This document shows, piece after piece, positions 1 to 9,348 of a stretch of DNA of 64,000 nucleotides. Source of the stretch: Glebionis coronaria. Lineage: Eukaryota; Streptophyta; Magnoliopsida; Asterales; Asteraceae. A program made the translations under genes and the position numbers. Positions within the stretch are counted from its first letter, which is position 1. Every line of letters begins with the position of its first letter. The notes below the pieces were generated by a model. The model worked only from the letters and a program-made list of their open reading frames with translations, searched no databases and was not told the DNA's origin. The DNA lies in assembly GCA_025667525.1 (NCBI GenBank), contig JANFOE010002256.1:186001-250000 (forward strand). The letters run 5' to 3'.

Positions 1-176
1 TCGCGCGATATAAACATGCCTGCCACAAGAAATGTGTGTATTATTAAGTTTTGTTTTACCGATTTGTCTGTTAAGTTTTTTTTATGACACATGTTGTAGT
101 ATATTTGTTTGGTTACAAAACTTGGTAATCGAGCATACAGGTTATATAGGTTGAAATATAGAAATAAATCAGAGGT

Positions 177-249
177 GGTCTATTAGCTCAGTTGGTGAGA
201 GCGTCATACCAAAATTTGAAGGTCGCAGGATCGAAACCTACATAGGCTG
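177..249 (+). pseudogene. tRNA-Ile-like relic (degenerate tRNA gene)
   Basis: A 73-nt tRNA-shaped stretch. The acceptor arms pair over 7 bp (177-183 with 242-248, including wobble pairs). The D-arm region TTAGCTCAGTTGG and the variable/T-arm region GGTCGCAGG are very close to plant tRNA-Ile(AAU). The anticodon stem has lost most of its pairing and the anticodon position reads AAA, while the T-loop reads ATCGAAA instead of TTCGANN. I therefore call it a decayed tRNA-Ile copy. A T-rich run follows at 252-257, as at Pol III terminators. Confidence 0.6.
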
Positions 250-271
250 CCTTTTTTCTACTTTAATATTT

Positions 272-1040
272 GGGGAAAGGCTGAATTTATGTAACATTTT
301 TGTTCAAATTAACTAATGTACGCAAGATATTTTTTTTATTCCATATCTACGCAACATACTTTCAAATACTTACTAATCTACGCAATATTGACCAAAATAT
401 GACTTGTTTGACCGATTACCAATTAGAAAAGTTACAGTTTGGTCCTTTGGTCTACGTGGAGTACTTCTCCCGTTAGCCCTTTGACATTTTTTTTGGTTAA
501 AAACTTAGTAATGATACTTTAACTTTAATACACACATTTTTATCCACGATTTTATACACACTTTTTTATACGTGCAATTATATACACGTTTTTATACGCG
601 AGAAAATTTGAACTTTGACAGACGATTTTGGAGTCAAAACTGATCCCGTAGACTCCGAAAATCTCGAGCTAAGTCAATGTATACGTTCTTTACAACTTTC
701 ATGTTTTACGTTTTTCATGAAAAAGATATTTAGATGGTCGAAACCTCGAATTAAAACTGTGAAAGGAATACTAGTATTTTAAGTAATTAAGTAAATTCGG
801 ATTTCGACGATCTCGTTAAGTGCTAAAAATTTAGTTTTAAGTCTCTAAACCTATCAGTGACTAAATATAGACAATCTATATATAAAATATTATTAAATAA
901 AGTTTAAAACTTATAACGATAGTAGTATGATAAAAAAATGAAAAATTAATAAACGCATATCGATTCCATTACGTATCTGAAAAATATAATTGTAAAAAGA
1001 AATTGCTCAAAAACTTCCCGTTCAAAATTAAACTCAAACA
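272..1040 (+). repeat. Left terminal inverted repeat of the foldback MULE
   Basis: It matches the reverse complement of about 1220-1981 along its whole length, with scattered mismatches and small indels. The inner boundary is approximate because the A/T-rich centre also has palindromic motifs. Confidence 0.8.
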
Positions 1041-1219
1041 CATAACATGCGTCTAAAAATGTGTATCGAAGTGTGTGTATACAAACGTGTATAAAAAGGA
1101 GTGTATAAAAAAGTATATAAAATTGTGTGTATACACACGTTTTTATACAACTTTTATACACACAATTTTATAAAACAATTACGCTTTTTAATACAAACAA
1201 TTTTATACACACGTTTTTA

Positions 1220-1981
1220 TACAACTTTTAATTTTAAACGAGAAGTTTTTCGAGCAATTTCTTTTCACAGGTTTTTTTAGATACGTAATCGAATCGATCT
1301 GGTGCACTTTTTAAATTTTCTATTTTTATCATACTACTATTTTTATAAGTTTTACACTTTTTTTTATAATATTTTACGTATAGAATGTCTATATTTAGTC
1401 ATTGATAGGTTTAGAGACTTCAAAGTGAGTATTTAGCACTAACCGAGACCGTTGAAATTCGGATTTACTTAATTACCGAAAATACTAGTATTGATGTCAT
1501 AGTTTTAAATCGGGATTTCGACCATCTAAATATCTTTTTCATGAAAAACATAAAACATGAAAGTTGTAGAGAACGTATACATTGACTTAACGTGAGTTTT
1601 TCGGAGTTTACGGGATAAGTTTTGACGTTGAAATCGTCTGTCAAAGTTCAAAATTTCTCGCGTATAACACGTGTATATATTAACACGTATAAAAAGTGTG
1701 TATAAAAACGTGTATAAAAATACGTGTATTAAAGTCAAGGTATCATTACTAAGTTTTCTAATGAAAAAATGTCAAAGGACTAACGGTGGAAGTCCATGCA
1801 GAGCAAAGGACCAAACTGTAACTTTTTTAAGTGGTAACCGGTCAAACAACTCACATTTTGGTCAATATTACGTAGATTGGTAAGTATTTGAAAGTATGTT
1901 GCGTAGATCCATAATAAAAAAAGTATCTTACGTACATTAGTTAATTTGAACAAATACGTTACATAAATTCAGTCTTTCCCC
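1220..1981 (-). repeat. Right terminal inverted repeat of the foldback MULE
   Basis: Inverted partner of 272-1040. Landmarks such as TTTTTCATGAAAAA-like blocks and the ATATTTAGTCA motif recur in mirror order. Confidence 0.8.
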
Positions 1982-1990
1982 TTAATATTT

Positions 1991-3005
1991 TGGCCAATAT
2001 TTACTAGTTTACTACGTTTACCTCAAAATTATCAAAACTTTTAACTGTTAAATGGTTATGACTCCCTTTCTAACTATTGTCTACAGAATTTAAATGTATG
2101 CTACTAAATACTTAAAGTTTGTCTCGCCCAAAGAGTCATTACTTACATTCGTGCAAGGATGATGCACGTACCTGATTGAAGATTTTCAGTCGGTCTCGAA
2201 AGTGTTTCTTCTATGTTCGTTGGACTCTTCCGCATCCACAATATTTGGAAAAAGATTGTTCATGTTCATGACGATAGTGCGTACTTAACTTCAACTTTGT
2301 ACTTGGACGTAACATCCACATCCCAAATAATTATTTTGTATGAGTTTTATATATTGATCGAGTAAGCATAAGAAAATATCCTACACAGATTTTCGAACAT
2401 TAAGTTATGTTTCCTTTGTGTTTTTCATGGAGTGGTTAATTTACTACTTCACGGTCACATACCTTGTCCCACATGAATGGAAAGTAAATGTAATGAATTC
2501 TTTATAAGTTCAAGTAACATTTTCATATCAAAGCAAAGTTATCTACAATAAAAACTTATTTGTTGTGTATTTCTTTGCTTTTTTAGCTTCACTTTTTTTA
2601 TTATAACTTAACATTGGGTCATATTTAACAGAAACCAGAATTCATGTCTTTTATTCGACATATATTACCATTTGAAGGCTAATATGTTTTTGCAACTACA
2701 AGTTAAATCCATTTTGATCATTCACCGATTATTAATAGAGCACTTGAATTCATGTCTCAAAACTGAACCACAAGAGTTATTTTTATATGAATTCATGTCT
2801 CAAAGCTTGTAGATTTACATATTTCATGCTCTATCTCAACCATTTTTACATATCCAAACTCCAATTTGATGAAAGCAGCAAAACAATTTTTAGTGTCTGC
2901 ATTGTAAGGAAAATAAGTGTTATAGATTTATAACGTGAAGTTATGCAATTGCAAATCGAATAATAGACAGATCCTACAAAAAAAAAACAGTTGCATTTGA
3001 TGTGG
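1991..3005. other. Intergenic, no gene recognised
   Basis: A/T-rich sequence without a supported ORF or RNA gene. The phrase AATTCATGTCT occurs three times (about 2640, 2748 and 2790), a minor dispersed repeat of unknown meaning. Confidence 0.5.
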
Positions 3006-3058
3006 AAAAAAATTTGTACCATTTCTCGATTTGTGCGTGTCATCCTTGCGCAGGGGCC

Positions 3059-3090
<32 letters not shown>

Positions 3091-3110
3091 TCAGATGTCC
3101 CCGAAGGGAG
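3006..3110 (-). ncRNA. U6: U6 snRNA copy, probably a pseudogene (no USE)
   Basis: On the minus strand this is an almost complete U6 spliceosomal RNA: the 5' stem-loop around CCTTCGGGGACATC, the ACAGAGA box that contacts the 5' splice site, the AGCATGGCCCCTGCGC region that pairs with U4, and a terminal T run (3006-3012). The first transcribed base should be G but is C. Upstream (3111-3180) I see no USE, and only a weak TATA-like stretch about 28 nt away. Working plant U6 genes need both USE and TATA, so this copy is probably silent. Confidence 0.8.
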
Positions 3111-4186
3111 AGTAAGTGTCGATCATCTGCGGTATATTAGTTATGCTAAATCCTTTAATAAAACTATGTGACACAAGCTAATAATTGTGATAGTTAACAT
3201 CATTATCAAGTAGCTATTGTAATAAAATGTGGTAATAAGAGGGCCATATTGATAAAATTTGTGTGTTTATAGCTACAAGTGTTGAAACTAGAAGACAAGG
3301 TATATGATATCGATAAAGTTAGTTGCAAAGTTTGAAAGCCTTCTTATGATTAAATAAAAAAAAGTGTTTTGTTTACGACTGATAGTTTCTAGCTCCAACC
3401 GAATCAAGTTATAAAAAGGATGACATATGAAAGTTCAATTTTTGTGGTAACATTTACGTGTTATGGCCCGTGTTTTGGGTTATTACAGATGTCATGGGCA
3501 GGTTAGAGCGGATTAGGTAGTAGGAGAGATGGGTTTGGGTGAGAATGGATTGGGTCTTGGCTGGATTGACTTACAAAAACTAATCGATTCAGACAAAATG
3601 ATTTAAAGTTTTTAAGTGATCTAGTGACAATGGTATGCAACTATATCTCATATTCTTGATTGTGCAGATGTAATTTCCGGATCTTGAGATGTGTCCTTTG
3701 ACGTTTCATGGAGTGCGGGATCCGTATCAGAACGTTAAATGCCTTGGTTAGCTAGATGAATTATGTTAAAATATGGATCTTCTTATGGTTTTGCAAATAC
3801 AACAATGTCTAAAGAGTTTCTTAGACTTAACTATTTTGAATTTTCCCATTGCTTAATATGGTATGTTCCACCATACTGGACGGAGGCTTGTATCACGCAA
3901 GTTGTCTATGCATCTGTTTCTTTTGTTTCTGTAATACAATGGTTTCTCCGATTGCATAGAGATAAAATATATCGGCCAATCCTGGTTGATGGCCGTGTGC
4001 ATGTTGCTATTTTTGCATGTGTGGGTGGGTGAGTGGCATGTAGTGGTGCCAGTAAGAAGGAAAGCCACACACATATTCATCATTTTGGGGGTAGTATAAA
4101 GGGAACTGTAGAATTGTTTGTTTCTCCAATTGCAAATGCCAACTTTCAAACAATTGACATCCTCTCAACGCTTTTCTACCCTCAAC
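3111..4186. other. Intergenic, no gene recognised
   Basis: No ORF with recognisable features. The ORFs near 3763-4233 overlap one another on both strands and have no domain signature. Confidence 0.4.
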
Positions 4187-4197
4187 CGATGTGGGAT
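4187..4197 (-). promoter_or_regulatory. Orphan USE-like motif
   Basis: Reverse complement ATCCCACATCG, a perfect plant snRNA USE. Reading leftward, no TATA box appears at 24 or 34 nt and the following 200 nt match no snRNA I recognise. It may be a relic promoter or chance. Confidence 0.35.
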
Positions 4198-5419
4198 CAG
4201 TCACACGTAAAACTTGATTGGTTCAAACTTTGAATTCTCAATCTGGTGGAACCAAGCTGGTTTATGGGTCAAGGGTGCACCTTCAACTTGACTAACTCAA
4301 TCTTGTCCCACCATCCCGTCCTCTGTTTTTTGGATGCTCAATCTTTTTAGTCCACACTTTAATGCCCTCACTTAAGTCACAAGCTCACATCACCAAGCTC
4401 GGCGAACATTTGGTTCCAGAGAGTCAAAATAAACAAGTGATAAGTTTTAAATCTCTTAAATTTAAAATACCCTAGTTTGATCCCATGAAACTTTAATGTG
4501 TCTGTCTAACTGATATCATAATGGTACCTGACTTGGTGTTCCATTGTCTCTTGAACGAGAACGAAAACAGCCTTAATACGGTCTCTTTGATCCACCTTGT
4601 TGAAGCACATGCTTCGACACTGTGGCACATTGAGCATTGCTTGGTCTCTCCTATACGGAACATTTAGTGGGCATGGATCTAACAGTTCTTGTTTGCAAAT
4701 ATGGACATTGTCAAGACACAGCAGGTTTTACATTTTCCCTAGGGGTGGCGACTTGCGAGCTTGCACCTTGCGACTTATCCAAATGACTTTGAACGACATA
4801 TGATTCAATGAGCTTTCCCCTTGCTAATCAAGTCCTCTGTCTTATATTTTGGGCGAATCGGTTTTCCGGTTTTTATCGGTCTCAGTCCTAGTTATAGTGA
4901 GATGGGGCCCCTAGTTAGATTAGACATGAAGATAACAAATATGTGTAAAACAATTGTTTCTGTTCGTACAAAATGTTTAATTTGATATTGGAGCTATTTT
5001 ATAACTATGTACTCCCTCTGCTTATACGAGTCCTTGTAGCAGCATTAGGCCACATTCAATGGGTAAGTCTCCAGAAAGCCACAAGATTGTTGCATAATCT
5101 TGATAAGTCATGATTCGGGTCAGCTTAGTCAAAGGCAGAAGACTAGGGGTTTACATGTGGGGTGTTACTCGTTCTTGGTTTGACCTATTATTTAGGAGTT
5201 CATGGCAATACCCACGTTCCATGTCATGTAAGGTTTTATATTATGTTTGTAATCAGTTTCCTTTATATTAATAATACAACCATTGAAAACCAATAGTGTC
5301 GTTTTGATTGGTGTGTTCGGGTTGTGTGAGTCCGCGATGATGGGACTGATTCCAACAAAGATGTCACAGATAGAAAGAGAACAAAGTTAAATATTTGAAA
5401 CTGGGTGGATTGGGGGTGG
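4198..5419. other. Intergenic, no gene recognised
   Basis: No supported gene. The short ORF at 4597-4803 has no recognisable domain. The stretch 5216-5290 resembles the tail of a Copia LTR in composition only. Confidence 0.4.
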
Positions 5420-5597
5420 GTTGTCGGGAGGCCCGCACAAGTGAGTTCTGCAAAGTAAACAACATCAACACTCGGCCAGCCGATGACCCCTCCATAAATT
5501 CATCGCGCTAAAAATAAAACCAAAGTTTTATTATGAGTTGCGCGGCAACCGGTTCTCACCGCTTGCTTTGTTTTCCTTACTCATTAGTTTAAGGCGA
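5420..5597 (-). ncRNA. U12: U12 minor-spliceosome snRNA gene
   Basis: U12 is the snRNA that recognises the branch site of U12-type (AT-AC/GT-AG) introns. The minus strand begins GCCTTAAACTAATGAGTAAG and continues GGAAAAC, nearly identical to the conserved U12 5' end, including the GUAAGGA branch-site recognition sequence. An Sm-type site ATTTTTAG (5508-5515) follows a hairpin, and near the 3' end TTTACTTTGC plus a GC-rich stem match the U12 3' region. The promoter is complete: USE at 5665-5675 and TATA at 5623-5630, separated by 34 nt as in Pol II snRNA genes. The 3' end is approximate. It may be functional. The middle of the molecule differs from the human RNA, so the family call rests mainly on the 5' domain. 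Confidence 0.8.
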
Positions 5598-5622
5598 GTT
5601 TCAATGCTAAGCATATGCTTTC

Positions 5623-5675
5623 TATTTATATGTCTTCAAACTGACTTCATTTCACCCCTTACAGCGATGTGGGAT
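5623..5675 (-). promoter_or_regulatory. U12 promoter (USE + TATA, Pol II spacing)
   Basis: USE ATCCCACATCG on the minus strand (5665-5675), then 34 nt, then TATAAATA (5623-5630) about 30 nt upstream of the U12 start. Confidence 0.8.
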
Positions 5676-6620
5676 AGTCATAATATACAAAGAAAATATA
5701 CTGTATGTAGCAAAATATTGCCTTGCGAAGGCTGTAAAGTCTATGTTAGTCCGAACATATTAACATCTCCCAACCCATAAAATTGTGAGGTATACAATTC
5801 GTGCAAAACACTAATTAAGGAGATAAATATATAATGAGTTCCCTGGAGATGTCTTGGACCTAAAACATTTTCAAGCCAAAAACCAGACATACATCATATT
5901 GTTATTACCTGAGGTGCCGATTCAACATAAGATGTTTAGCCTCGTTTATGATGGGTCACTCTTATATATTTACCACCATCTCTTTTTAAAATACGTTTTA
6001 CCTGTTACTACGCTAGTACCACTTAACTTTGCATCCAAAACCCTTCTACACCAAATGATGCCCGGTCATACCCGGCCAAACCTGGTAATTGAAGGACAAC
6101 CATGTGACATCGGACTTATTCTTTAATACAGTAAGTACTAGATTGATTTTATCACTTTTCAAAAGTGTAACCCGATTAACCGAAACACAAGGTTTATTGC
6201 GTAGATAAATAGAACCACCTAAATCAACAGAACCGCAATTAGGAACCAAGTTTGATGTTGCCATTACAACAATTAGGAAGACTTCCATCATTTTGCCACA
6301 TTGTAACTCAGCAACCACCATTAAAATGATTTAGATACAATCACACACGATAATACTTACGAGTACATTATAAGACAATGAGGTGGATAGTTTGCAAATG
6401 ATGCAGATCCAAAAATTTGGCAAGATTAGTGTAATATATAAAATAGGCCATATGTACTAATATATGTATATCTTTTCCTTCTTCAATTAAGCCTTATGGT
6501 TATTAGTTCTGAAATGGTCACAATCCGGCTGCATCAAACAGAAAGCTCATGATGAGAATTTGTGGCCTTTTTATACTCATTTAGATATATGAAAGTACGG
6601 AAAAAAAGCAATTTAATGAG

Positions 6621-6674
6621 ATCCCACATCGGATGAAAGGGAAAAGTGAAAGGAAAGGGAAGGTGTATAAAAAG
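6621..6674 (+). promoter_or_regulatory. U1 promoter (USE + TATA, Pol II spacing)
   Basis: USE ATCCCACATCG (6621-6631), a 34-nt gap, then TATAAAAAG (6666-6674). The U1 start lies 30 nt after the first T of TATA. Confidence 0.85.
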
Positions 6675-6695
6675 AAAACTATGCTAAAGGTTTAG

Positions 6696-6858
6696 GCACT
6701 TACCTGGATTGGGTCAATGGGTGATCAAAAAGGCTCATGGCCTAGGTTAGTGACTTCTATTGCACTTTGGAGAGGTGCTATCCTAAGATCGGCCTAAATT
6801 GTCGAGTCTACATCGTAATATGTTCTTGAAGGGGCCTGTGTTCGCGCGGCCCCTGTCC
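6696..6858 (+). ncRNA. U1: U1 snRNA gene (diverged copy)
   Basis: U1 base-pairs with 5' splice sites. The splice-site recognition sequence ACTTACCTGG is intact at 6698-6707. Stem-loop I/II landmarks (GGGTCAATGGGTGATCA, CATGGCCTAGGTTAGTGAC, ATTGCACTT), the CCTAAGATCGGCC segment and the 3' hairpin CCTGTGTTCGCGCGG are all recognisable. The length of about 163 nt is normal for plants. Odd points: the first two bases are GC instead of AT, and the Sm-site region reads TAATATGTT where plants normally have AATTTGT, so Sm-ring binding may be impaired. The promoter and 3' box are complete. It may be a functional variant or an early pseudogene. Confidence 0.85.
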
Positions 6859-6873
6859 AATTCTCTAGTCTAA
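6858..6873 (+). terminator. snRNA 3' box of U1
   Basis: CA-(7 nt)-AGTCTAA fits the plant snRNA 3'-end signal CA(N)3-10AGTNNAA. It lies directly behind the U1 3' hairpin. Confidence 0.7.
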
Positions 6874-7406
6874 TGTTTTTGTATGCGGCCCCTGCCTGAT
6901 TACTGTAGAATATGCCATAGAACTATGTAATTCTTTTGTACATATATAGGTGTGGATGTTAATTTCATCTCCTTTTTAACTGCAGGTATGGCAGAACTAC
7001 ACATGTACGTCACATAATCCGAACTTTCGAGATGTACCAACAACTAACCTAAACATTCTATTCAGAATACTTATTCATACAATTTTATCAAGCAAACACT
7101 AATTGTCGCCTTGTTGTCACATGACAGGGTTTTAACTTTCTGAAATTCAATGGAAGCCACAGGGGATGCAAAATTTAGTACCTTGTTGGATACAATCGGG
7201 GCAAGGATGACACACATTTCGAGAAATAGTCCAAAAATTTTTATAACCATTTTCTTGATCTCGTCGGAATACATGAGACTATGCATAAATACAAAGATTA
7301 GGTGCAGAAGAAACACATATAATACTCCATCAAAACCACTTGTATATCACAAAATTTCTGCTATGGCCTTTTTGATCTTACAAGTTCTGCTATAACCTTT
7401 TTAATT

Positions 7407-7520
7407 TCAAGTAAAATGCTTTTTCAGGATGTTGCTACTTCTGATATAAGTACAAGCTAAATCGAAAGCCTAAAACCACTCAAACCTTGGTGTTTACTCA
7501 TGAACACTGAAAAAAATTTC
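7407..7520 (+). repeat. Direct repeat copy 1 (near U6atac)
   Basis: It shares AGTACAAGCTAAATCGAAAG, TTTTTCAGGATGTT and the GGTGTTTAC..CATGAACA phrases with 7613-7746. The second copy runs directly into the terminator of U6atac and this one does not, so the duplication left the snRNA single-copy. Confidence 0.6.
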
Positions 7521-7612
7521 GGTTTTAGTGTCACCATTCGTTAGCACATACTTCTTGATTTGCATTTTTTGTTTCCAGTTAAGCTCGAAAGTTGATGCCA
7601 ACAGAAAGTATT

Positions 7613-7746
7613 TCAAGTAAAGTACTTTTTCAGGATGTTACATCGTTCCATATTCTGAAAGAAAAAAATACTTCTGATAAAAGTACAAGCTAAATCGAAA
7701 GCCTTAAACCACGCAAACCTTAGTTGGTGTTTACACATGAACAAGG
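7613..7746 (+). repeat. Direct repeat copy 2 (abuts U6atac 3' end)
   Basis: Second copy of the segment at 7407-7520, with a roughly 35-nt extra stretch in its middle. It ends at the A-run that is the U6atac terminator on the minus strand. Confidence 0.6.
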
Positions 7747-7749
7747 AAA

Positions 7750-7861
7750 AAAAATTGGGTTGTAAGATCCACTGAAGTGGAAAGCCTTAACCGATAAGCT
7801 CGAAAGCTGTTCACGTCCCTGTCAGGGGGAGATGCCAACCATCTCTCCTCCTTACTAACAC
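7750..7861 (-). ncRNA. U6atac: U6atac minor-spliceosome snRNA gene
   Basis: U6atac replaces U6 in the minor spliceosome and contacts the 5' splice site of U12-type introns. The minus strand begins GTGTTAGTAAGGAGGAGAGA, then TGGTTGGCATCTCCCCCTGA and CAGGGACG, closely following the conserved U6atac 5' half (start GTGTT, AAGGAGAGA box, GGTTGGCA, CTCCC.TGACA). The 3' half carries CGGTTAAGGC and a short hairpin CCACTTCAGTGG. Transcription would stop at an eight-T run (7747-7754). The upstream USE and TATA are 24 nt apart, the Pol III spacing expected for this RNA. Everything needed looks present, so this is a good candidate for a working gene. Confidence 0.85.
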
Positions 7862-7877
7862 TATATTTCACACCTTT

Positions 7878-7920
7878 CTTATATACATGTCTTTGTTTTG
7901 CTTTTCATCCGATGTGGGAT
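7878..7920 (-). promoter_or_regulatory. U6atac promoter (USE + TATA, Pol III spacing)
   Basis: Minus-strand USE ATCCCACATCG (7910-7920), a 24-nt gap, TATATAAG (7878-7885), then the transcript start about 24 nt further. Confidence 0.8.
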
Positions 7921-8164
7921 GGGAATTTTATACTAGCTAGGACTTTTTTGTCCCAAAATTAAATCCAATAACATTTATCATCTCCTGATCGTGTGTTATG
8001 TGTGTCGTATCTAGGACTTTTTGTAGCTAGGAGCTTCTTGATCGTATCTTTTCTCATGAGCATAGTTAAGGATTGTTGTAAGATGCTTATACACAAACAC
8101 TGTTTGTCACTGGATTCTTGAACCCAAATAGGGATCACATCTCGAATTTCGATTAGACCCGAGG

Positions 8165-8215
8165 TTATCCAAATGTGATGCAAGTGAGTCCCGCAAAGAG
8201 TGAGTCCCGTAAAGA
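8165..8215 (-). pseudogene. Short Copia gag fragment (duplicate of 62.7 kb)
   Basis: On the minus strand this reads an RDSLASHLDNLGS-like peptide, identical in content to the start of the gag fragment at 62482-62730. It ties the left and right blocks together as a segmental duplication. Confidence 0.45.
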
Positions 8216-8384
8216 GAGTGTAATGAAATGCCTCATACGGATGTTATGGCTAATTAATAATGCAATGGTATCAGCTGTTAGTTAGCATGGGTTTGTAAAG
8301 CTAGGTAACTTAGATTAGCTTAAGCGTTTATCAAAGTGACATGAAAAATTCAAATGGTTAGTGTAAATAAAAGAAGCAAGTCTC

Positions 8385-8450
8385 ATCCCACATCGGCCAA
8401 AAATCCAAACAAAATAGTTTTAAAAAGGGGTGGACAATGGAACCAACACG
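8385..8450 (+). promoter_or_regulatory. U3-type Pol III snoRNA promoter with ruined transcript
   Basis: USE ATCCCACATCG (8385-8395), then TTTTAAAAAG (8418-8426) at Pol III spacing (about 22-24 nt). The sequence through AACCAACACGAT matches 50899-50964, where a U3 5' end follows. Here the expected U3 start is replaced by an unrelated TTAACTGAGCC stretch, so no U3 RNA is encoded. Confidence 0.5.
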
Positions 8451-8768
8451 ATTAACTGAGCCTTATGGTTTCGGCCATGGCTCAGAGGATTGTTGTTAGC
8501 CCATCTGCTAGGTCTCGTCAAATGATGATATAAAAAAAGAAAGAGCTTGGACACACTAATGTGGATGAAAACACTCTTTAGTCTGATGACAATGTTTATC
8601 TTTAACTTTTTGGTCTTGGCATGGCTATATGGTTGACAGACCACAAACCTTTTTTTTTTGCTTCTCGATCTAAATCTTATGAGGCAAGGTACCCACAGTT
8701 GTTGCTTGATATTATCCAGCAAAAACAGAATACCCAAAACAACACATAAAAACATTGAAATAATAATT

Positions 8769-8971
8769 GGAGGGGTGCGCCAAGCCTAGGCAATAGTGCA
8801 ACGCCAATGCGACAAATGAAGAACCCCAGCAGCAAGCTACTGTGATGTGTTCTTCCACATAAAAAATAAGATTAATATCGAGTGAGCCGATGGCTCACAT
8901 ATAGATATTAAACTTATTAAACTGTTAAGAACAGATACTACACTTGATCTTAGCCAAATGGCCGAGAAAGG
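8769..8971 (-). pseudogene. U2: U2 snRNA, body of gene split by a MULE
   Basis: U2 pairs with intron branch sites. This piece holds everything downstream of about nt 4: GGCC(A)TTTGGCTAAGATCAAG, the branch-site recognition GTAGTA, stem IIa, an Sm-type U-rich region, stems III/IV and the 3' end GGCGCACCCCTCC. The rest of the 5' end and the promoter lie 4.76 kb away at 13729-13818, beyond the inserted MULE. The body also has a short internal duplication (TTTAATAAGTTTAATAT) compared with the intact copy at 59648-59846. The gene cannot make normal U2 unless the MULE excises. Confidence 0.9.
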
Positions 8972-9165
8972 GAGTAAAATGCACTTTTCATACCTGTGGT
9001 ATGTCCAGATTGCATATATAGTAACTGGTCTTTCGAAATTGCAGGCGGCCTACCTGGTCTTCCATTAAGTGTTCAATTAGCTACTTTGACCATAACGATT
9101 GTTAAGCGTTGACCGTTAAGTTTCGTTGCTACAGGGCTAATTTTGTCCTTTTCCTATTTTTGACC
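8972..9165 (+). repeat. MULE left TIR
   Basis: Reverse complement of 13535-13728 with very few mismatches. The outer end is GAGTAAAATGCACTTTTCAT and the inner end TATTTTTGACC. Confidence 0.9.
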
Positions 9166-9348
9166 CAACACAACTTTCCCCAAAATTAGACCCGTGTTTT
9201 TAACCCAAAATTAAACCCGACACATCTTTTTCCCCCAATTTAAAAATTTACCATATAAATTGGTCAAATACCCTAAACCGTATCTTCATTTCCATCACTT
9301 GTCTTCTTTAACTGTTTCACCTACAATCACTGTCACAAATACCCAATA

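Larger units (their letters stand above)
272..1981. mobile_element. Non-autonomous foldback MULE (1.7 kb, long TIRs, 9-bp TSD)
   Basis: The two halves are inverted copies over roughly 770 bp each, and the ends read GGGGAAAGGCTGAATTTATG and its complement. The element is flanked by the 9-bp direct repeat TTAATATTT (263-271 and 1982-1990), the target-site size typical of Mutator-like elements. The centre (about 1040-1220) is rich in short TATACACAC/GTGTATA motifs. No ORF with transposase features is present, so it would depend on a transposase supplied in trans. The short ORFs here are shadows of the palindrome. The arms have diverged by scattered substitutions, so the insertion is not very recent. 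Confidence 0.85.

Noticed and set aside
3763..4233. Overlapping ORFs of 65-98 codons on both strands
   Set aside because: No domain, no codon or composition sign of coding, and the same bases are open on both strands by chance.
8420..8755. 111-codon minus ORF behind the split U2
   Set aside because: Lies in the decayed equivalent of the flank at 59.4-59.6 kb; the frame does not keep the GTPase-like peptide, so it is a chance opening.
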